Notes: generated from the letters alone by a model not told the origin. 64,000 nt of DNA from Bacteroidia bacterium (GCA_030427245.1 JAUHXA010000001.1:27899-91898); one strand, 5' to 3'; counted from the first letter of the stretch, positions 39,031 through 52,875 are shown. Program-made: numbers and translations.

Positions 39031-39819
39031 TTATTTATTTTTCTTTCTACGTCCTCTTGATCTTCTTCTACGCCCGCCATCTTGTTCACCATCGCTATTG
39101 CTCTGGCCAGAAGAAGCTTGGGATACTTGTTCTTTGTCACGCTCCAATAAACCTTCGCGAATTTGCTCAGCAATGTAGTTTATAATAATATTGACAGATT
39201 TTGAAGCATCATCGTTAGCAGGAATTGCATAATCTACAGACGTTGGATCAGAATTGGTATCAACCATCGCAAAAGTATTCAAGTTCAACTTGTCAGCTTC
39301 TGCCAAAGCAATGTGTTCGTGACTGATATCGACAATAAAAAGAGCACTTGGCACTCGATTCAAATTGGCAATACCACCCAATACACGTTCCAATTTGTCT
39401 TTTTGTCTACCCAACATAAGACGTTCTTTCTTAGTTAGTGCATCTGCATTTTCTGTAAGAGTACGTTCAATGCCTTGCATTTTTTTGATAGACTTTTTGA
39501 TAGTCGCAAAGTTGGTAAGCATACCTCCCAGCCATCTTTCTGTCACATAGGGCATGCCTACGCCTTTTGCAGCTTCTGCTACAATATCTTTTGCTTGCTT
39601 TTTAGTTGCTACAAACAATATTTTTCTACCCGAACGAGCAATGGAACGAACAGCTTTTCCTGTCGTAATCAAGGCTTCATTGGTTTTGTTTAGGTCAATG
39701 ATGTGAATACCTTTATGTTCCATAAAGATATAAGGAAGCATCTTTGGATTCCATTTCTTTTTTAAATGTCCAAAATGGACACCTGCTTCCAGCATTTGTT
39801 CATAAGGAAGACCCGCCAT
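39031..39819 (-). CDS. rpsB: Ribosomal protein uS2
   Basis: A 262-residue S2. The opening LEAGVHFGHLKKKWNPKM is the S2 signature and the RLGG-type segment (TERWLGGMLTNFATIKKSI) is present. It ends in a long basic tail of G, R and K (about 30 residues) that is longer than in E. coli S2. It binds the small-subunit head region on the solvent side. Genes rpsI and tsf flank it on the same strand, spaced 15 and 57 bases. Confidence 0.97.
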   Translation of the reverse strand: MAGLPYEQMLEAGVHFGHLKKKWNPKMLPYIFMEHKGIHIIDLNKTNEALITTGKAVRSIARSGRKILFVATKKQAKDIVAEAAKGVGMPYVTERWLGGMLTNFATIKKSIKKMQGIERTLTENADALTKKERLMLGRQKDKLERVLGGIANLNRVPSALFIVDISHEHIALAEADKLNLNTFAMVDTNSDPTSVDYAIPANDDASKSVNIIINYIAEQIREGLLERDKEQVSQASSGQSNSDGEQDGGRRRRSRGRRKKNK

Positions 39820-39834
39820 AGTATATGTTGAATT

Positions 39835-40221
39835 TTATCGTTTACTAAATTGTGTTTTCTTACGTGCTTTTCGAAGACCTGGTTTTTTACGCTCTACTAC
39901 ACGAGCATCTCTGGTCATCAAATCTTTTGCTTTTAGTGCTGGCTTGTGTTCAGCATTTTCTTTCACCAAGGCACGAGCAATGCTCAATGCAATAGCTTCT
40001 GCCTGCCCTTTGATACCGCCTCCATTTACATTGATTTTTATATCGAATTTACCTTCTGTATCGGTCAACTTAAAAGGTAATACAATTAAATCGGATAAGT
40101 GTGGAACAGTAATGTATTCCTTGTAGTCTTTGCCATTGATGGTAACTTTGCCTGTACCATGTGATAAAAAAGCACGAGAAATAGATGCTTTTCTTCGACC
40201 TACTGCATTTATCTGGCTCAT
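39835..40221 (-). CDS. rpsI: Ribosomal protein uS9
   Basis: A 128-residue S9. The AVGRRKASISRAFL start and terminal RKARKKTQFSKR tail, which reaches the decoding centre, identify it. It is cotranscribed with rplM, 29 bases downstream, and followed after 15 bases by rpsB. Confidence 0.97.
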   Translation of the reverse strand: MSQINAVGRRKASISRAFLSHGTGKVTINGKDYKEYITVPHLSDLIVLPFKLTDTEGKFDIKINVNGGGIKGQAEAIALSIARALVKENAEHKPALKAKDLMTRDARVVERKKPGLRKARKKTQFSKR

Positions 40222-40250
40222 AAAATATGGATTATTTACTCTTTAAAATT

Positions 40251-40691
40251 TTATTTCAATTCTTTTGGCTGTTGTGCCTGATGTGGGTGTTCTGTGCCTG
40301 TATAGACAAATAATTTTTTAATCATTTGACGCCCCAAACGATTCTTTGGCAACATACCTCTAACTGCTTTTTCCATTACATCCGTAGGCTTATGCTGCAA
40401 CATTTCTTTTGCAGTACGTCGCTTCTGACCACCAGGGTAACCACTGTACCGAATGTACTCTTTGGCATTTAGTTTGTTACCTGTGAAACGAATCTTTTCC
40501 GCATTCACGATAATAACATAGTCTCCATCGTCAATATGTGGAGTATAAGAAGGTTTGTGTTTGCCCTTTAAAACAGTAGCAATACGGGTAGCCAAGCGAC
40601 CCACTACCATGTCTTCTGCATCCACTATAAACCACTCTCGTTTGACATCCTCCTTTCGGGTTGAAATTGTTTTATAACTCAATGTATTCAC
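40251..40691 (-). CDS. rplM: Ribosomal protein uL13
   Basis: A 146-residue L13 with WFIVDAEDMVVGRLATRIATVL and GMLPKNRLGRQM, the family signatures. It is the first gene of the rplM-rpsI-rpsB-tsf operon, with a consensus-like promoter about 50 bases upstream. Confidence 0.97.
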   Translation of the reverse strand: MNTLSYKTISTRKEDVKREWFIVDAEDMVVGRLATRIATVLKGKHKPSYTPHIDDGDYVIIVNAEKIRFTGNKLNAKEYIRYSGYPGGQKRRTAKEMLQHKPTDVMEKAVRGMLPKNRLGRQMIKKLFVYTGTEHPHQAQQPKELK

Positions 40692-40741
40692 CGCATTACT
40701 TTTTTTGCTGTGAGAAAAAATCTTTTTCTAAAATTGGAGTG

Positions 40742-40772
40742 CAAAGATACAATTAAGGTAAAGAATAAACAA
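40742..40772 (-). promoter_or_regulatory. Bacteroidota-type promoter of rplM operon
   Basis: Minus strand reads TTG-N20-TATCTTTG. This fits the -33/-7 pattern of the primary sigma factor in Bacteroidota (TTTG, TAnnTTTG). The -7 box ends about 50 bases before the rplM start codon. Confidence 0.7.
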
Positions 40773-41070
40773 GCTTGTTTTATAAATTTTCGAGAAATGT
40801 ATTACTAAAGGGTTGATTTTTAGTTAAAATTTCGCACAAAAATTTTAGAGCTTGGTAAAATAGTAAAAAAACATACTTTTGTCATACTTTATGCGTTTTA
40901 TCAAGGTGCATTAAACCATGATTTACTCACATTATCAAACCATAATCTACTAAACCGAACTTCAGTACATGATATTTTTTCTTTACTTGATTCAAAACAT
41001 TTTTCATAAATTATGCTTTGTAGAGGTATAATTTTTCATACAACTTTTAGTTTTAAACAATCCTAATGCT
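40773..41070. other. Intergenic region between rplM promoter and the next plus-strand gene
   Basis: About 300 bases of A/T-rich DNA. It holds the leader of the plus-strand protein gene; no further hairpin or ORF was recognised. Confidence 0.4.
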
Positions 41071-41619
41071 ATGGCAAGAAAAATCATTGTTTGCACACTT
41101 TGTTTAATATTCACCACTTCCTTGGCTTTTGCTCAAAAAAAATGGCTGCCTGATGATGTTCAAACAACTACTTTATTAGTAGAACGATTTAAATATCAAG
41201 ACCCAAATAATACCTTAGAAGATGTTGATGAGTTTTTTGAGGATGATAGAGATGATTTTATTGAAGAAACAAATGACAATTTGGAGGCTTATAACGAAAA
41301 GTTAGAGCCTATTTTTAAAAAATATAAGCACTCTTTCGAATTAGTTCCAGTGGGAAAAATTGATGAATTATATCCTGATAAGAATGAGCATCGGTATATT
41401 CTAAGACGAGAAGCTTTCTTTGGCAACAAAAGATCTTTAAATCTTAAGACCAAAGAAGTTGAAGATGAGTCTTACTTTGCGTACCGCTATTATTTTTATG
41501 ATAGAAAAACAAAAGAGTCTTATCCTTACTATTATTTCTCTGGCGATCAATGGCAGCAATTGAAGCGAATTGTCTATTGGCTTAATAAAACAGATAACCA
41601 GACCGTTTCTGACCAGTGA
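41071..41619 (+). CDS. Secreted acidic protein of unknown function
   Basis: A 182-residue protein with a signal peptide (about 1-21, ending in SLAFAQ). The mature part is rich in D, E and Y, with DDVQTTTLLVERFKYQDPNN and several YxxYYFYDR-like strands. No family was recognised. It is monocistronic and ends at a long perfect inverted repeat shared with guaB. Confidence 0.65.
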   Translation: MARKIIVCTLCLIFTTSLAFAQKKWLPDDVQTTTLLVERFKYQDPNNTLEDVDEFFEDDRDDFIEETNDNLEAYNEKLEPIFKKYKHSFELVPVGKIDELYPDKNEHRYILRREAFFGNKRSLNLKTKEVEDESYFAYRYYFYDRKTKESYPYYYFSGDQWQQLKRIVYWLNKTDNQTVSDQ

Positions 41620-41629
41620 TGAATAGATT

Positions 41630-41674
41630 GAATGATGAATTTTGAATAACAAATGTATTCAAAATTCATCATTT
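41630..41674. terminator. Inverted repeat between convergent genes
   Basis: AATGATGAATTTTGAATA pairs perfectly over 18 bp with TATTCAAAATTCATCATT (around 41631-41673). It is A/T-rich and has no real U-run, but sits between convergent genes, so it may end both transcripts. Confidence 0.6.
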
Positions 41675-41690
41675 ACTCATTCAAAATTAT

Positions 41691-43244
<1,554 letters not shown>

Positions 43245-43271
43245 CTATTCAATAATTCAACAATTCAATCG

Positions 43272-44348
43272 ATGACACATCAACAAAGTGGCTTAGACAT
43301 AGACTTGGGCAATCAGTGTTCTAAAAATGCCTACAACTGGTCGAAAAGAACCTTTGAAAACCGAAAAGGAAAGGCAGGTAATTTGGCATTGGACATTGAA
43401 GGGGGGTTCGCCAATATGCTGCAATTTGGTAAAACTCGCATCGGAATTGCTTCTGACGGCATTGGCACCAAAATCGAATTAGCAGAACGTAGCAAGATTT
43501 ACCATACACTTGGGTATGATTTGTTGGCTATGGTGGTAGATGATTTGGTGGCTGGAGGTTTTGAACCGACCAATATTTCCAATATTATTGATGTTAATTT
43601 ATTGGATTACAATACAATTGATGGATTGATGAAAGGACTTCACGATGCGTGTAATTTTGCAGGCGTGGCTATTTCGGGAGGTGAAATTGCAGAGTTGGGT
43701 AATCGTATTGGAGGCTATGGAGACGGAATGCACTTCAATTGGTGTTCAACGGCTATTGGCGTTTTACACGAAAGCTTGGAAAAACCTATTGACGGAAGTG
43801 ATATTGAAGTAGGTAATGTGGTGATTAGCTTGCAAAGCCGTGGTTTTCGCAGCAATGGTTTTTCTTTGATTCGCCGGATCATGCAGCAAACGTATGGTGA
43901 TTTGTGGCACATCCAATCTTATGATGATGAAACGACTTGGGGTGAAAAATTATTGACCCCTTCCTTGGTTTTTTCTCCTGCTATTTTGAGCTTACTTAAT
44001 GCAGGGCTTCAAGTCAATGGAATCGCACACATTACAGGGGGTGGCATTGCGGACAACTTTCAGCGAGTATTAAAAAAAGTGGGAGTAGCGGCTAAATTAG
44101 ACAACTTATTTCCACCTCATTTGGTGATGCAAAAACTACAAAAATTAGGTAATGTGGAGTTAGAAAAGGCTTATTTGTATTGGAATATGGGCAATGGCAT
44201 GTTGATAGTTCTTCCTCAAACCTCTGCTGACGAAGCTCTGTCTCTATTGAAGGATGCGAACTATAAAGCACGTATTGCAGGAAAAGTTGTCGAAGGACAG
44301 TTTGTGCATATTACTACAGATAGTGTAGATTTGAAGGAAACCTACTGA
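43272..44348 (+). CDS. purM: Phosphoribosylformylglycinamidine cyclo-ligase (AIR synthase)
   Basis: A 358-residue PurM. The core has SDGIGTKIELAERSKIYHTLGYDLLAMVVDDL, where the catalytic region binds substrate and ATP, and the later NGIAHITGGGIADNFQRVLKK ATP-loop segment. It converts FGAM to AIR, step five of purine synthesis. It diverges from guaB 120 bases away and ends before a bidirectional terminator shared with rpoC. Confidence 0.95.
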   Translation: MTHQQSGLDIDLGNQCSKNAYNWSKRTFENRKGKAGNLALDIEGGFANMLQFGKTRIGIASDGIGTKIELAERSKIYHTLGYDLLAMVVDDLVAGGFEPTNISNIIDVNLLDYNTIDGLMKGLHDACNFAGVAISGGEIAELGNRIGGYGDGMHFNWCSTAIGVLHESLEKPIDGSDIEVGNVVISLQSRGFRSNGFSLIRRIMQQTYGDLWHIQSYDDETTWGEKLLTPSLVFSPAILSLLNAGLQVNGIAHITGGGIADNFQRVLKKVGVAAKLDNLFPPHLVMQKLQKLGNVELEKAYLYWNMGNGMLIVLPQTSADEALSLLKDANYKARIAGKVVEGQFVHITTDSVDLKETY

Positions 44349-44383
44349 AGTTATTTGAAAAATTCTATTTTTGTTTAGATAAC

Positions 44384-44424
44384 AAAAAAGCCCAAGCTGC
44401 AAAATAGTAGCTTGGGCTTTTGTT
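44384..44424. terminator. Bidirectional intrinsic terminator of purM and rpoC
   Basis: GCCCAAGCT (44390-44398) pairs with AGCTTGGGC (44409-44417), A-run on the left and T-run on the right, giving an intrinsic terminator in both directions between the convergent genes. Confidence 0.9.
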
Positions 44425-44457
44425 TGTTCTAAAAGCTAACTTTCATGGTTGAAAAGA

Positions 44458-47400
44458 TTATGCTTTAGCCGTTTCTCTTCGACTGTAAGCAGCCTTCATC
44501 TTGTCATACTCTTCTTGAGAGCCCACAATGTTATCTTGAAATTCAAGGCTACCTGTACCCGCTGGAATCAAATGGCCAACAATTACATTCTCCTTCAATC
44601 CTTCCAAATTATCTTGTCTCGCAGCAATTGAAGCGGCACTCAACACCTTCGTTGTTTCTTGAAACGAAGCCGCTGAAATCCAACTTTTTGTGCCTAAAGA
44701 AGATTTTGTAATCCCCTGTAATACAGGTTTAGCAGTTGCTGCAATCGCATCTCGGTATTTCACTAGGTCAAGGTCATTTCTACGCAAATAAGAGTTTTCT
44801 TCTCTCAATTGACGCAGGGTAACAATCTGACCCGGTTTCAAACGATTTGACTTTCCTGCATCTGTCACGAATTTTTTATCAAAAATACGGTCATTTTCTG
44901 CAATGAAATCAAATTTATCCTCAGCTGTATTCTCCAAGAATCGGGTATCTCCTGGATCCATGATGTTTACTTTACGCATCATTTGACGTACAATAACTTC
45001 AATATGTTTGTCGTTAATCGGCACCCCTTGTAGTCGGTAAACCTCTTGAACCTCGTTCACGATGTATTCTTGTACTGCAAAAGGTCCTTTGATGTTCAAA
45101 ATATCAGCAGGCGTAATTGAACCGTCAGAAAGCGGTGTACCAGCTCGCACAAAGTCGTTTTCCTGTACTAAGATATGCTTAGATAAAGAGACCATGTACT
45201 TGCGTTTTTGCCCTTCTCTCGACGTAATCAAAACTTCTCGGTTCCCTCTTTTGATTTTTCCAAATGTAACAGCACCATCAATTTCAGAAACCACAGCGGG
45301 GTTAGAAGGATTACGAGCTTCAAACAACTCTGTTACCCGTGGCAAACCACCCGTGATGTCCTTCACTTTGCTCAAAGTACGTGGAATTTTTGCCAATACT
45401 TTCCCTTTGTAAACCGCTTCGTCTTGATTAACACTAATGTGTGACCCCACTGGCAAGTTGTAAGTTTTGACCTCATCTCCATTGGTATGTTCTACCTGAA
45501 TTGAAGGAATCTTACGTTTGTCTTTTGAATCTATGATTACTTTTTCTTTGTGACCTGTTTGCTCATCTGACTCTTCACGGAAAGTAACACCTTCGATGAT
45601 GTTTTCAAAAATTATCTTACCTGCAAACTCAGATACAATTACCGCATTGTAAGGGTCCCACTCACAAATAGGATCATCCTTTTTGACTTTTTGCCCATCT
45701 TTCACAAAGAGCAAAGCACCATAAGGTACATTGTAGTTGATAAGTTGTTTACCTGTTTCTGGATGGATAATTCGAATCTCACCAGTACGTCCCAAAACGG
45801 TTGTCTTAGTTTGTCCGTCCTCGCTCACATATACAACTGTTCGCACTTCGTCAAACTGGACAATACCATCAAATTTGGAAACCATACGAGATTCTGTTGC
45901 TGTTGCTTTAGCAATCCCCCCAACGTGGAAAGTACGAAGCGTTAGCTGTGTACCAGGCTCTCCAATAGATTGAGCTGCAATAATTCCCACTGCATCTCCT
46001 CTTTGAGCCATTCGATTGTTAGCCAAGTTTCGACCATAACACCTTACACATACCCCCCTTGCCGTTTCGCAGGTCAAAACAGAACGAATTTCAATAGATT
46101 CGATACCTGTCTTTTCAGCAATGTATTGGGCGATATCTTCATCGATTTCTCCACCTGCTTTTACAATCAACTTTTCTGTAATAGGGTCAATTACGTCATT
46201 CAAAGCCACACGCCCCAATATACGATCGTATAAAGGTTCTACAATATCCTCATTGTCCTTCAATGCAGAGACTTCAATACCTCTTAAAGTATGACAATCT
46301 TCTTCGGTAATGACAACATCTTGTGCCACATCTACCAAACGACGAGTCAAATACCCCGCATCTGCTGTTTTCAAAGCGGTATCAGCCAAACCTTTTCTCG
46401 CACCGTGAGTAGAGATAAAGTACTCCAATACTGATAAACCTTCTTTGAAATTTGCCAAAATAGGGTTTTCTACAATCTCTGGACCTGCTGCTCCCGATTT
46501 ACGAGGTTTTGCCATCAACCCCCTCAACCCTGCCAACTGTCGAATCTGCTCTTTAGACCCCCTTGCTCCTGAGTGCATCATCATATATACAGCATTGAAC
46601 CCCTGATTATCAGTGGCTAATTCGTGCATCAAACGACCACTTATTTGAGTAGTCAAACGAGTCCAAATATCAATGACCTGATTGTATCGTTCGTTATTGG
46701 TAATTAAGCCCATTTCGTAGTTCATTCCTACTTCATCCACCTCAGACTGAGCAGTTTCTACCATTTTAGGTTTGCCTGTTGGGTCAATCAAATCCTTGAT
46801 TCCAAAAGACAATCCTCCTTTAAATGACCATTGGAATCCCATGGTCTTAATGTTATCCAAAAATTCAGCAGTTCGAGCAATCCCAACGATACTCAACACA
46901 CGATTGATGATTTTCCTCAATGCTTTTTTAGTAAGCAATTCATCTACATACCCTACTTCTTCTGGAACAACTTGATTGAACAAGACTCTACCAACACTTG
47001 ATTCTATCAATTGTGTTTTCATTGTTCCATCATCCTGACGAATCGGAACTTTTAATTTGATAGCAGCATGTAATTCCACTGCTTGCTCATTGAAGGCTAT
47101 GATGACTTCCTCTGGAGAATAAAAGGCCTTTCCTTCTCCTTTTACCTTTCTTTCCGGAGTACTTGTACGAATTTTAGAGATATAATACAATCCCAATACC
47201 ATATCCTGCGAAGGTACTGCAATCGTAGTACCACTTTGAGGATTTAGGATATTGTGCGAAGACAACATCAATAATTGAGCTTCCAAAACCGCTGCATTGC
47301 TCAAAGGTACGTGAACAGCCATTTGGTCACCGTCAAAGTCGGCATTGAAGGCTGAACAAACCAAAGGATGCAAACGAATAGCTTTCCCTTCTACTAATTT

Positions 47401-48756
47401 AGGCTGAAATGCTTGTATAGATAATCTGTGCAAGGTTGGTGCACGGTTAAGCATTACAGGATGTCCACGAAGTGTGTTTTCCAAAATATCCCAAATTGCA
47501 GGGTCTTTTTTATCCACTAATTTCTTAGCAGATTTCACGGTTTTCACTATTCCTCTTTCGATCAGTTTTCTAATCACAAAAGGCTTGAATAACTCTGCGG
47601 CCATTCCTTTGGGCAAACCACATTCGTGCATCTTCAATTCTGGTCCTACTACAATTACAGAACGACCAGAATAGTCCACCCTTTTTCCCAAAAGGTTTTG
47701 GCGGAACCGTCCTTGCTTGCCCTTCAATACATCACTCAAAGATTTCAGCGCACGACCTCCCTCTGCTTTGACTGCATTTGATTTACGAGAGTTGTCAAAC
47801 AAAGAATCCACCGCTTCTTGCAACATCCTTTTTTCATTTCTCAAAATCACCTCTGGTGCTTTGATTTCAATGAGACGTTTCAACCGGTTGTTTCTAATAA
47901 TGACTCTTCTATATAAGTCGTTCAAATCGGAACTTGCAAAACGGCCACCATCCAAAGGTACTAATGGGCGCAATTCTGGAGGAATAACAGGCAGATACTG
48001 CACAATCATCCACTCAGGAGAATTTTGTCTACGTTCATTTGCATCTCTAAACGCTTCTACAACACTCAACCTCTTGAGAGCCTCTGCTTTTCTTTGTTGT
48101 GAAGTTTCATTTGCAGCTTGATGACGAAGATCATAAGACATCTTATCTAAGTCAAGATTCGATAACAAATCTTTAACTGCTGCCGCTCCCATTTTAGCTA
48201 CAAATTTTTCGGGATCGTGATCCTCCAAAAGTTGATTTTCTCTAGGAAGGCTTTCTACAAAATCTAAGTATTCTTCTTCCGTCAGCAAATCCATTTTAGA
48301 AACCTGCCCATCCAAAGGACCTGGATTAATGACGACATATCTTTCGTAATAAACAACACTTTCCAATTTCTTGGAGGACAATCCCAATAAGTACCCAATT
48401 TTGTTGGGAAGAGCCTTAAAGTACCAAATATGAACCACAGGAACTACCAACTTGATATGTCCCATTCGCTCTCTTCTAACCTTTTTTTCGGTTACTTCTA
48501 CACCACATCTATCACATACAATTCCCTTATATCTAATTCGTTTGTATTTCCCACAGTAACATTCATAGTCTTTTACGGGACCGAAAATTCGTTCGCAAAA
48601 AAGACCGTCTCTCTCTGGCTTATAGGTTCGATAATTAATAGTTTCTGGCTTCAACACTTCACCATACGAGCGTTCGAGTATCGTGTCAGGAGAAGATAAG
48701 CAGATGGTAATTGTCGAAAAATTACTCTTAATTTTGTGATCCTTTTTAAAAGGCAT
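44458..48756 (-). CDS. rpoC: RNA polymerase subunit beta-prime
   Basis: A 1432-residue beta-prime subunit. The Cys4 zinc-binding element is [20 protein letters not shown] and the catalytic loop NADFDGDQM binds the three Mg-ligating aspartates. Trigger-loop-like and bridge-helix segments ([28 protein letters not shown]) are clear. It follows rpoB by 50 bases as the last gene of the transcription/translation operon. No intein or split was seen. Confidence 0.98.
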   Translation of the reverse strand: MPFKKDHKIKSNFSTITICLSSPDTILERSYGEVLKPETINYRTYKPERDGLFCERIFGPVKDYECYCGKYKRIRYKGIVCDRCGVEVTEKKVRRERMGHIKLVVPVVHIWYFKALPNKIGYLLGLSSKKLESVVYYERYVVINPGPLDGQVSKMDLLTEEEYLDFVESLPRENQLLEDHDPEKFVAKMGAAAVKDLLSNLDLDKMSYDLRHQAANETSQQRKAEALKRLSVVEAFRDANERRQNSPEWMIVQYLPVIPPELRPLVPLDGGRFASSDLNDLYRRVIIRNNRLKRLIEIKAPEVILRNEKRMLQEAVDSLFDNSRKSNAVKAEGGRALKSLSDVLKGKQGRFRQNLLGKRVDYSGRSVIVVGPELKMHECGLPKGMAAELFKPFVIRKLIERGIVKTVKSAKKLVDKKDPAIWDILENTLRGHPVMLNRAPTLHRLSIQAFQPKLVEGKAIRLHPLVCSAFNADFDGDQMAVHVPLSNAAVLEAQLLMLSSHNILNPQSGTTIAVPSQDMVLGLYYISKIRTSTPERKVKGEGKAFYSPEEVIIAFNEQAVELHAAIKLKVPIRQDDGTMKTQLIESSVGRVLFNQVVPEEVGYVDELLTKKALRKIINRVLSIVGIARTAEFLDNIKTMGFQWSFKGGLSFGIKDLIDPTGKPKMVETAQSEVDEVGMNYEMGLITNNERYNQVIDIWTRLTTQISGRLMHELATDNQGFNAVYMMMHSGARGSKEQIRQLAGLRGLMAKPRKSGAAGPEIVENPILANFKEGLSVLEYFISTHGARKGLADTALKTADAGYLTRRLVDVAQDVVITEEDCHTLRGIEVSALKDNEDIVEPLYDRILGRVALNDVIDPITEKLIVKAGGEIDEDIAQYIAEKTGIESIEIRSVLTCETARGVCVRCYGRNLANNRMAQRGDAVGIIAAQSIGEPGTQLTLRTFHVGGIAKATATESRMVSKFDGIVQFDEVRTVVYVSEDGQTKTTVLGRTGEIRIIHPETGKQLINYNVPYGALLFVKDGQKVKKDDPICEWDPYNAVIVSEFAGKIIFENIIEGVTFREESDEQTGHKEKVIIDSKDKRKIPSIQVEHTNGDEVKTYNLPVGSHISVNQDEAVYKGKVLAKIPRTLSKVKDITGGLPRVTELFEARNPSNPAVVSEIDGAVTFGKIKRGNREVLITSREGQKRKYMVSLSKHILVQENDFVRAGTPLSDGSITPADILNIKGPFAVQEYIVNEVQEVYRLQGVPINDKHIEVIVRQMMRKVNIMDPGDTRFLENTAEDKFDFIAENDRIFDKKFVTDAGKSNRLKPGQIVTLRQLREENSYLRRNDLDLVKYRDAIAATAKPVLQGITKSSLGTKSWISAASFQETTKVLSAASIAARQDNLEGLKENVIVGHLIPAGTGSLEFQDNIVGSQEEYDKMKAAYSRRETAKA

Positions 48757-48806
48757 ATTGCAAACCTCCGTTTTATATAGTTAAATCAAACTGTTTTCCT
48801 AAAAAA

Positions 48807-51800
48807 TTATTCAAAGATAAGATCAAGTGCCAAACCTCTCAATTCATGTAACAATACATTGAAGGACTCAGGAATGCTTGGCGTTGGCAGATTATCTCCT
48901 TTTACTATGGCTTCATACGCTTTTGCTCTACCTACTATGTCATCCGATTTAATAGTAAGCAATTCTTGAAGTATATGTGCAGCTCCAAAGGCTTCCAAAG
49001 CCCATACCTCCATCTCTCCAAAACGTTGTCCCCCAAATTGAGCTTTACCACCCAAAGGCTGTTGGGTAATCAAAGAGTAAGGTCCTATTGAACGAGCATG
49101 CATTTTGTCGTCCACCATGTGTGCTAGTTTCAACATATAGATAACCCCCACCGTTGCTTCTTGGTGGAAACGATCTCCTGTTTCTCCATCATAAAGGTGT
49201 GTCATACCAAACTCTGGTAAGCCTGCTTGTGTTATCTCATCACTAATTGTATGCACCGTTGGTCCATCAAAAATAGGGCACGCATATTTTTTACCCAGCT
49301 TTTTTCCTGCCCAAGCCAATACGGTTTCGTAAATCTGACCAATATTCATTCGTGAAGGTACACCCAATGGGTTTAAAACAATATCCATTGGAGTTCCATC
49401 TTCTAAAAATGGCATATCTTCAAGTCGGACTATCTTTGCTACAATTCCTTTATTCCCATGACGGCCCGCTAATTTATCTCCCACCTTCAATTTACGTTTT
49501 TTGGCTAAATAGACTTTAGCCAATTTTAACACGCCTGCGGGTAACTCATCTCCCACACTGATATTGAATTTTTCTCTTCGATAACGTCCGACCTCTTCAC
49601 TCACTTTGATACTGTAGTTGTTCAACAGCGTCTTAATATAGTCATTTAAATCCTCGTCTTCTGTCCACCCTTCTGCTTTCACCTGAGAATAATCCAAACC
49701 TCTCAGGATAAGTGCAGTAAATTTAACGCCTTCTTTAATGATAATTTCATTATATACGTCTTTTACTCCAGCAGAACGATAATTACTCAAAAGCGCAGTT
49801 ATCTTTTCAAGTAATAAATCCTTCAATTTAGAAAGATGTCCTTTGTGTTCTGAATCCAATTTTGCAATCGCTTCTTTTTCTCTTACCTTGCTCTCTTTGG
49901 TCTTTTTAGCTCTTGCGAATAAACGTTTGTTAATAACTACTCCTTTTGTTGAAGGAGGAAGTTTAAGAGAAGCATCTTTTACATCGCCCGCTTTGTCTCC
50001 AAAAATTGCCCTCAATAGCTTTTCTTCTGGAGTTGGATCAGACTCACCTTTAGGTGTAATTTTACCAATCAGAATATCTCCTTCCTTCACGTTTGCACCA
50101 ATTCGGATGATACCATTTTCATCTAAATCTTTGGTCGCTTCCTCGCTTACATTTGGAATATCGTTGGTCAATTCTTCCTCGCCTAGTTTGGTATCTCTCA
50201 CATCCATATCGTATTCTTCGATATGAATAGAGGTAAACAAATCTTCTCTCACCACTCGCTCAGAAATTACAATCGCATCCTCAAAGTTGTACCCTTTCCA
50301 AGGCATAAACGCAACCAACAAGTTACGTCCTAATGCCAGTTCTCCTTGCTGTGTAGCATACCCTTCACAAAGAATTTGACCAGGAACTACCTTATCACCT
50401 TTTCTAACAATTGGTTTCAAATTGATGCAAGTGCCTTGATTCGTTCTTTTAAACTTAGTTAAACTATAAGTCTTCGAATCATCGGTAAAACTAATCAATC
50501 TATCAGTATCATTCCTATCGTATCGAATTGTTACTTTATCAGCATCCACATACTCTACAATACCATGTCCCTCTGCATTCATCAACATTCGAGAATCTTG
50601 CGCTACCTTTGCTTCCAAACCTGTTCCTACAATAGGAGCATCAGTTCGCAATAATGGCACAGCCTGACGCTGCATGTTTGACCCCATTAAGGCACGGTTC
50701 GCATCATCATTTTCTAAAAATGGAATCATGGAAGCTGAAACACCTACAATTTGATTGGAGGCAACATCAATATACTGTAATTGTTCAGGAGGTAGGACAG
50801 GGAATTCCCCTTGATGACGAGCTTTGATACGATCTTCACTAAAGACGCCTGCGTCTCCAAAACTTGAAGTAGCTTGCCCAATTATTTTTGTATCTTCTTC
50901 TTCTGCTGAAAGATAATCAACATCTTTCCGCCCCATTTTTACCTTGCCATCATCAACTCTTCTATATGGAGTTTCTAAAAAGCCCATCTTATTCACCTTG
51001 GCGTGTACGCACAAAGTAGAAATCAACCCAATATTAGGCCCTTCAGGTGTTTCAATTGTACACAAACGTCCGTAGTGGGAATAGTGTACATCTCTTACTT
51101 CGAAACCGGCTCTCTCTCTTGACAAACCTCCTGGACCTAATGCTGAAATACGTCTTTTGTGCGTAATTTCTGATAGAGGATTTGTTTGGTCAAGAAACTG
51201 AGATAGCTGGCTGGTTCCAAAAAACGAGTTGATAACAGATGATAAAGTTCGCGCATTAATCAAATCAACAGGTGTAAAGACTTCATTATCTCGAACATTC
51301 ATTCTCTCACGAATTGTTCGAGCCATCCGTGCCAAACCTACGCTAAACTGACTATATAACTGCTCTCCTACTGTTCTTACTCGTCTGTTACTTAGATGAT
51401 CAATATCGTCAATATCTGCTTTTTGATTAGTCAGGCGAATCAAATATTTCACCATTTCAATAATGTCCTCCTTCGTTAGAACGCGAAGGTCATTATTTGC
51501 CATGTCTATTTTTAACTTCCTATTGATTTTGTATCTGCCTACCTCTCCTAAATCATATCGTTTGTCAGAGAAAAATAGCTTATCAATAATCCCTCTTGCA
51601 GTTTCTTCATCTGGAGGATCTGACCCTCTTAGTTGGCGGTAAATATGTTGAACGGCTTCTATTTCAGAGTTGGAAGTATCTTTGTGAAGTGTATTATAGA
51701 TAATAGCGAAATCAGCAGATTTTTCTTCTTTCTGCAATACAATTGATTTTACTTCTGTCTCCAAAATGTCTTCAATGTTGTACTCATCCAACACGGTGTC

Positions 51801-52625
51801 TCTTTCAAGAATTACTTCATTTCTTTCAATAGAAACAACCTCCCCTGTATCCTCATCTACAAAGTCTTCAATCCAACTTTTCAATACACGAGCAGCTAAC
51901 TTACGTCCAATATTGTTTTCAAGCACTTTCCGGCTTACTTCCACTTGGTCAGCAAGATCGAATAGCTCCAAAATAGCTTTATCTGTGTCGTAGCCTATTG
52001 CTCTCAATAGTGTTGTTACGGGGAATTTCTTTTTTCTATCAATATACGCATACATTACGTTATTAATATCAGTAGCAAATTCAATCCATGCGCCTTTAAA
52101 TGGAATCACACGTGCAGAGTACAGGCGCGTTCCATTTGGGTGCATACTTTGGCTAAAGAATACGCCTGGAGATCGGTGTAATTGAGAAACAACTATTCTT
52201 TCCGCACCATTTACAACAAAAGTTCCTTTAGGAGTCATATAAGGAATGTTTCCTAAGAAAACTTCTTGCTCAATTGTTTCAAAATCTACGTGTTCTTCAT
52301 CATTACAAGATAAGCGTAATTTTGCCTTTAGTGGGACACTGTAAGTCAACCCCCGCTGCATACATTCTTCAATGCTGTAACGAGGAGGATCAACATGATA
52401 ATCTAAAAATTTTAAATCGAAAATATTACGCGCATCACTAATAGGAAAGTTATCTGTAAATACTCGGTACAGACCCTCGGAATTACGGTCACCTGGAGCA
52501 GTTTCTAGTTGAAAAAACTCTTTGAAAGATTTTACCTGAATTTCAAGCAAATCGGGATTCTCATGAGTTTGCTTGATTCTACCAAAATTAATACGCTCTG
52601 TATAGGCAGTTATGGCTGAGGTCAT
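48807..52625 (-). CDS. rpoB: RNA polymerase subunit beta
   Basis: A 1272-residue beta subunit. The rifampicin-binding region contains [39 protein letters not shown], of wild-type sequence. Other landmarks are EGPNIGLI and the C-terminal [20 protein letters not shown] region. The start is [15 protein letters not shown]. It is preceded by a 250-base gap after rplL with attenuator-like structures. Confidence 0.98.
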   Translation of the reverse strand: MTSAITAYTERINFGRIKQTHENPDLLEIQVKSFKEFFQLETAPGDRNSEGLYRVFTDNFPISDARNIFDLKFLDYHVDPPRYSIEECMQRGLTYSVPLKAKLRLSCNDEEHVDFETIEQEVFLGNIPYMTPKGTFVVNGAERIVVSQLHRSPGVFFSQSMHPNGTRLYSARVIPFKGAWIEFATDINNVMYAYIDRKKKFPVTTLLRAIGYDTDKAILELFDLADQVEVSRKVLENNIGRKLAARVLKSWIEDFVDEDTGEVVSIERNEVILERDTVLDEYNIEDILETEVKSIVLQKEEKSADFAIIYNTLHKDTSNSEIEAVQHIYRQLRGSDPPDEETARGIIDKLFFSDKRYDLGEVGRYKINRKLKIDMANNDLRVLTKEDIIEMVKYLIRLTNQKADIDDIDHLSNRRVRTVGEQLYSQFSVGLARMARTIRERMNVRDNEVFTPVDLINARTLSSVINSFFGTSQLSQFLDQTNPLSEITHKRRISALGPGGLSRERAGFEVRDVHYSHYGRLCTIETPEGPNIGLISTLCVHAKVNKMGFLETPYRRVDDGKVKMGRKDVDYLSAEEEDTKIIGQATSSFGDAGVFSEDRIKARHQGEFPVLPPEQLQYIDVASNQIVGVSASMIPFLENDDANRALMGSNMQRQAVPLLRTDAPIVGTGLEAKVAQDSRMLMNAEGHGIVEYVDADKVTIRYDRNDTDRLISFTDDSKTYSLTKFKRTNQGTCINLKPIVRKGDKVVPGQILCEGYATQQGELALGRNLLVAFMPWKGYNFEDAIVISERVVREDLFTSIHIEEYDMDVRDTKLGEEELTNDIPNVSEEATKDLDENGIIRIGANVKEGDILIGKITPKGESDPTPEEKLLRAIFGDKAGDVKDASLKLPPSTKGVVINKRLFARAKKTKESKVREKEAIAKLDSEHKGHLSKLKDLLLEKITALLSNYRSAGVKDVYNEIIIKEGVKFTALILRGLDYSQVKAEGWTEDEDLNDYIKTLLNNYSIKVSEEVGRYRREKFNISVGDELPAGVLKLAKVYLAKKRKLKVGDKLAGRHGNKGIVAKIVRLEDMPFLEDGTPMDIVLNPLGVPSRMNIGQIYETVLAWAGKKLGKKYACPIFDGPTVHTISDEITQAGLPEFGMTHLYDGETGDRFHQEATVGVIYMLKLAHMVDDKMHARSIGPYSLITQQPLGGKAQFGGQRFGEMEVWALEAFGAAHILQELLTIKSDDIVGRAKAYEAIVKGDNLPTPSIPESFNVLLHELRGLALDLIFE

Positions 52626-52670
52626 ATAAAAGAAACTTTACTTATGTTATGTGTTAATGTTGATAAAACA

Positions 52671-52711
52671 CAAAAAAGGCATAAGGATTATGCACAATAA
52701 TCCCAATGCCT
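52671..52711 (-). terminator. Attenuator-like terminator between rplL and rpoB
   Basis: On the minus strand GGCAT-TG-GGATTAT pairs with ATAATCC-TT-ATGCC (around 52678-52710), followed by a run of six T and then GTG. It ends 45 bases before the rpoB ATG. This fits partial termination after the ribosomal genes. Confidence 0.8.
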
Positions 52712-52798
52712 ATCTAAAGAAAATAGAATGAGAAAAGATATATGTCACTTTATCAATAAATTGAAAATTTCCTTATGAGAAAAGTGTGATAATATAAC

Positions 52799-52840
52799 AG
52801 TTTTGCACGATTTTTGTTGTGACAAAAATCGTGCAAAACT
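52799..52840 (-). other. Perfect 19-bp hairpin in the rplL-rpoB leader
   Basis: AGTTTTGCACGATTTTTGT (52799-52817) and its exact complement (52822-52840) around a four-base TGTG loop. No T-run follows it on the minus strand, so it is more likely an RNase processing site or a structured leader than a terminator. Confidence 0.75.
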
Positions 52841-52875
52841 TAAAGCAAATGCCAATTTAATAAATTAAACCAACA

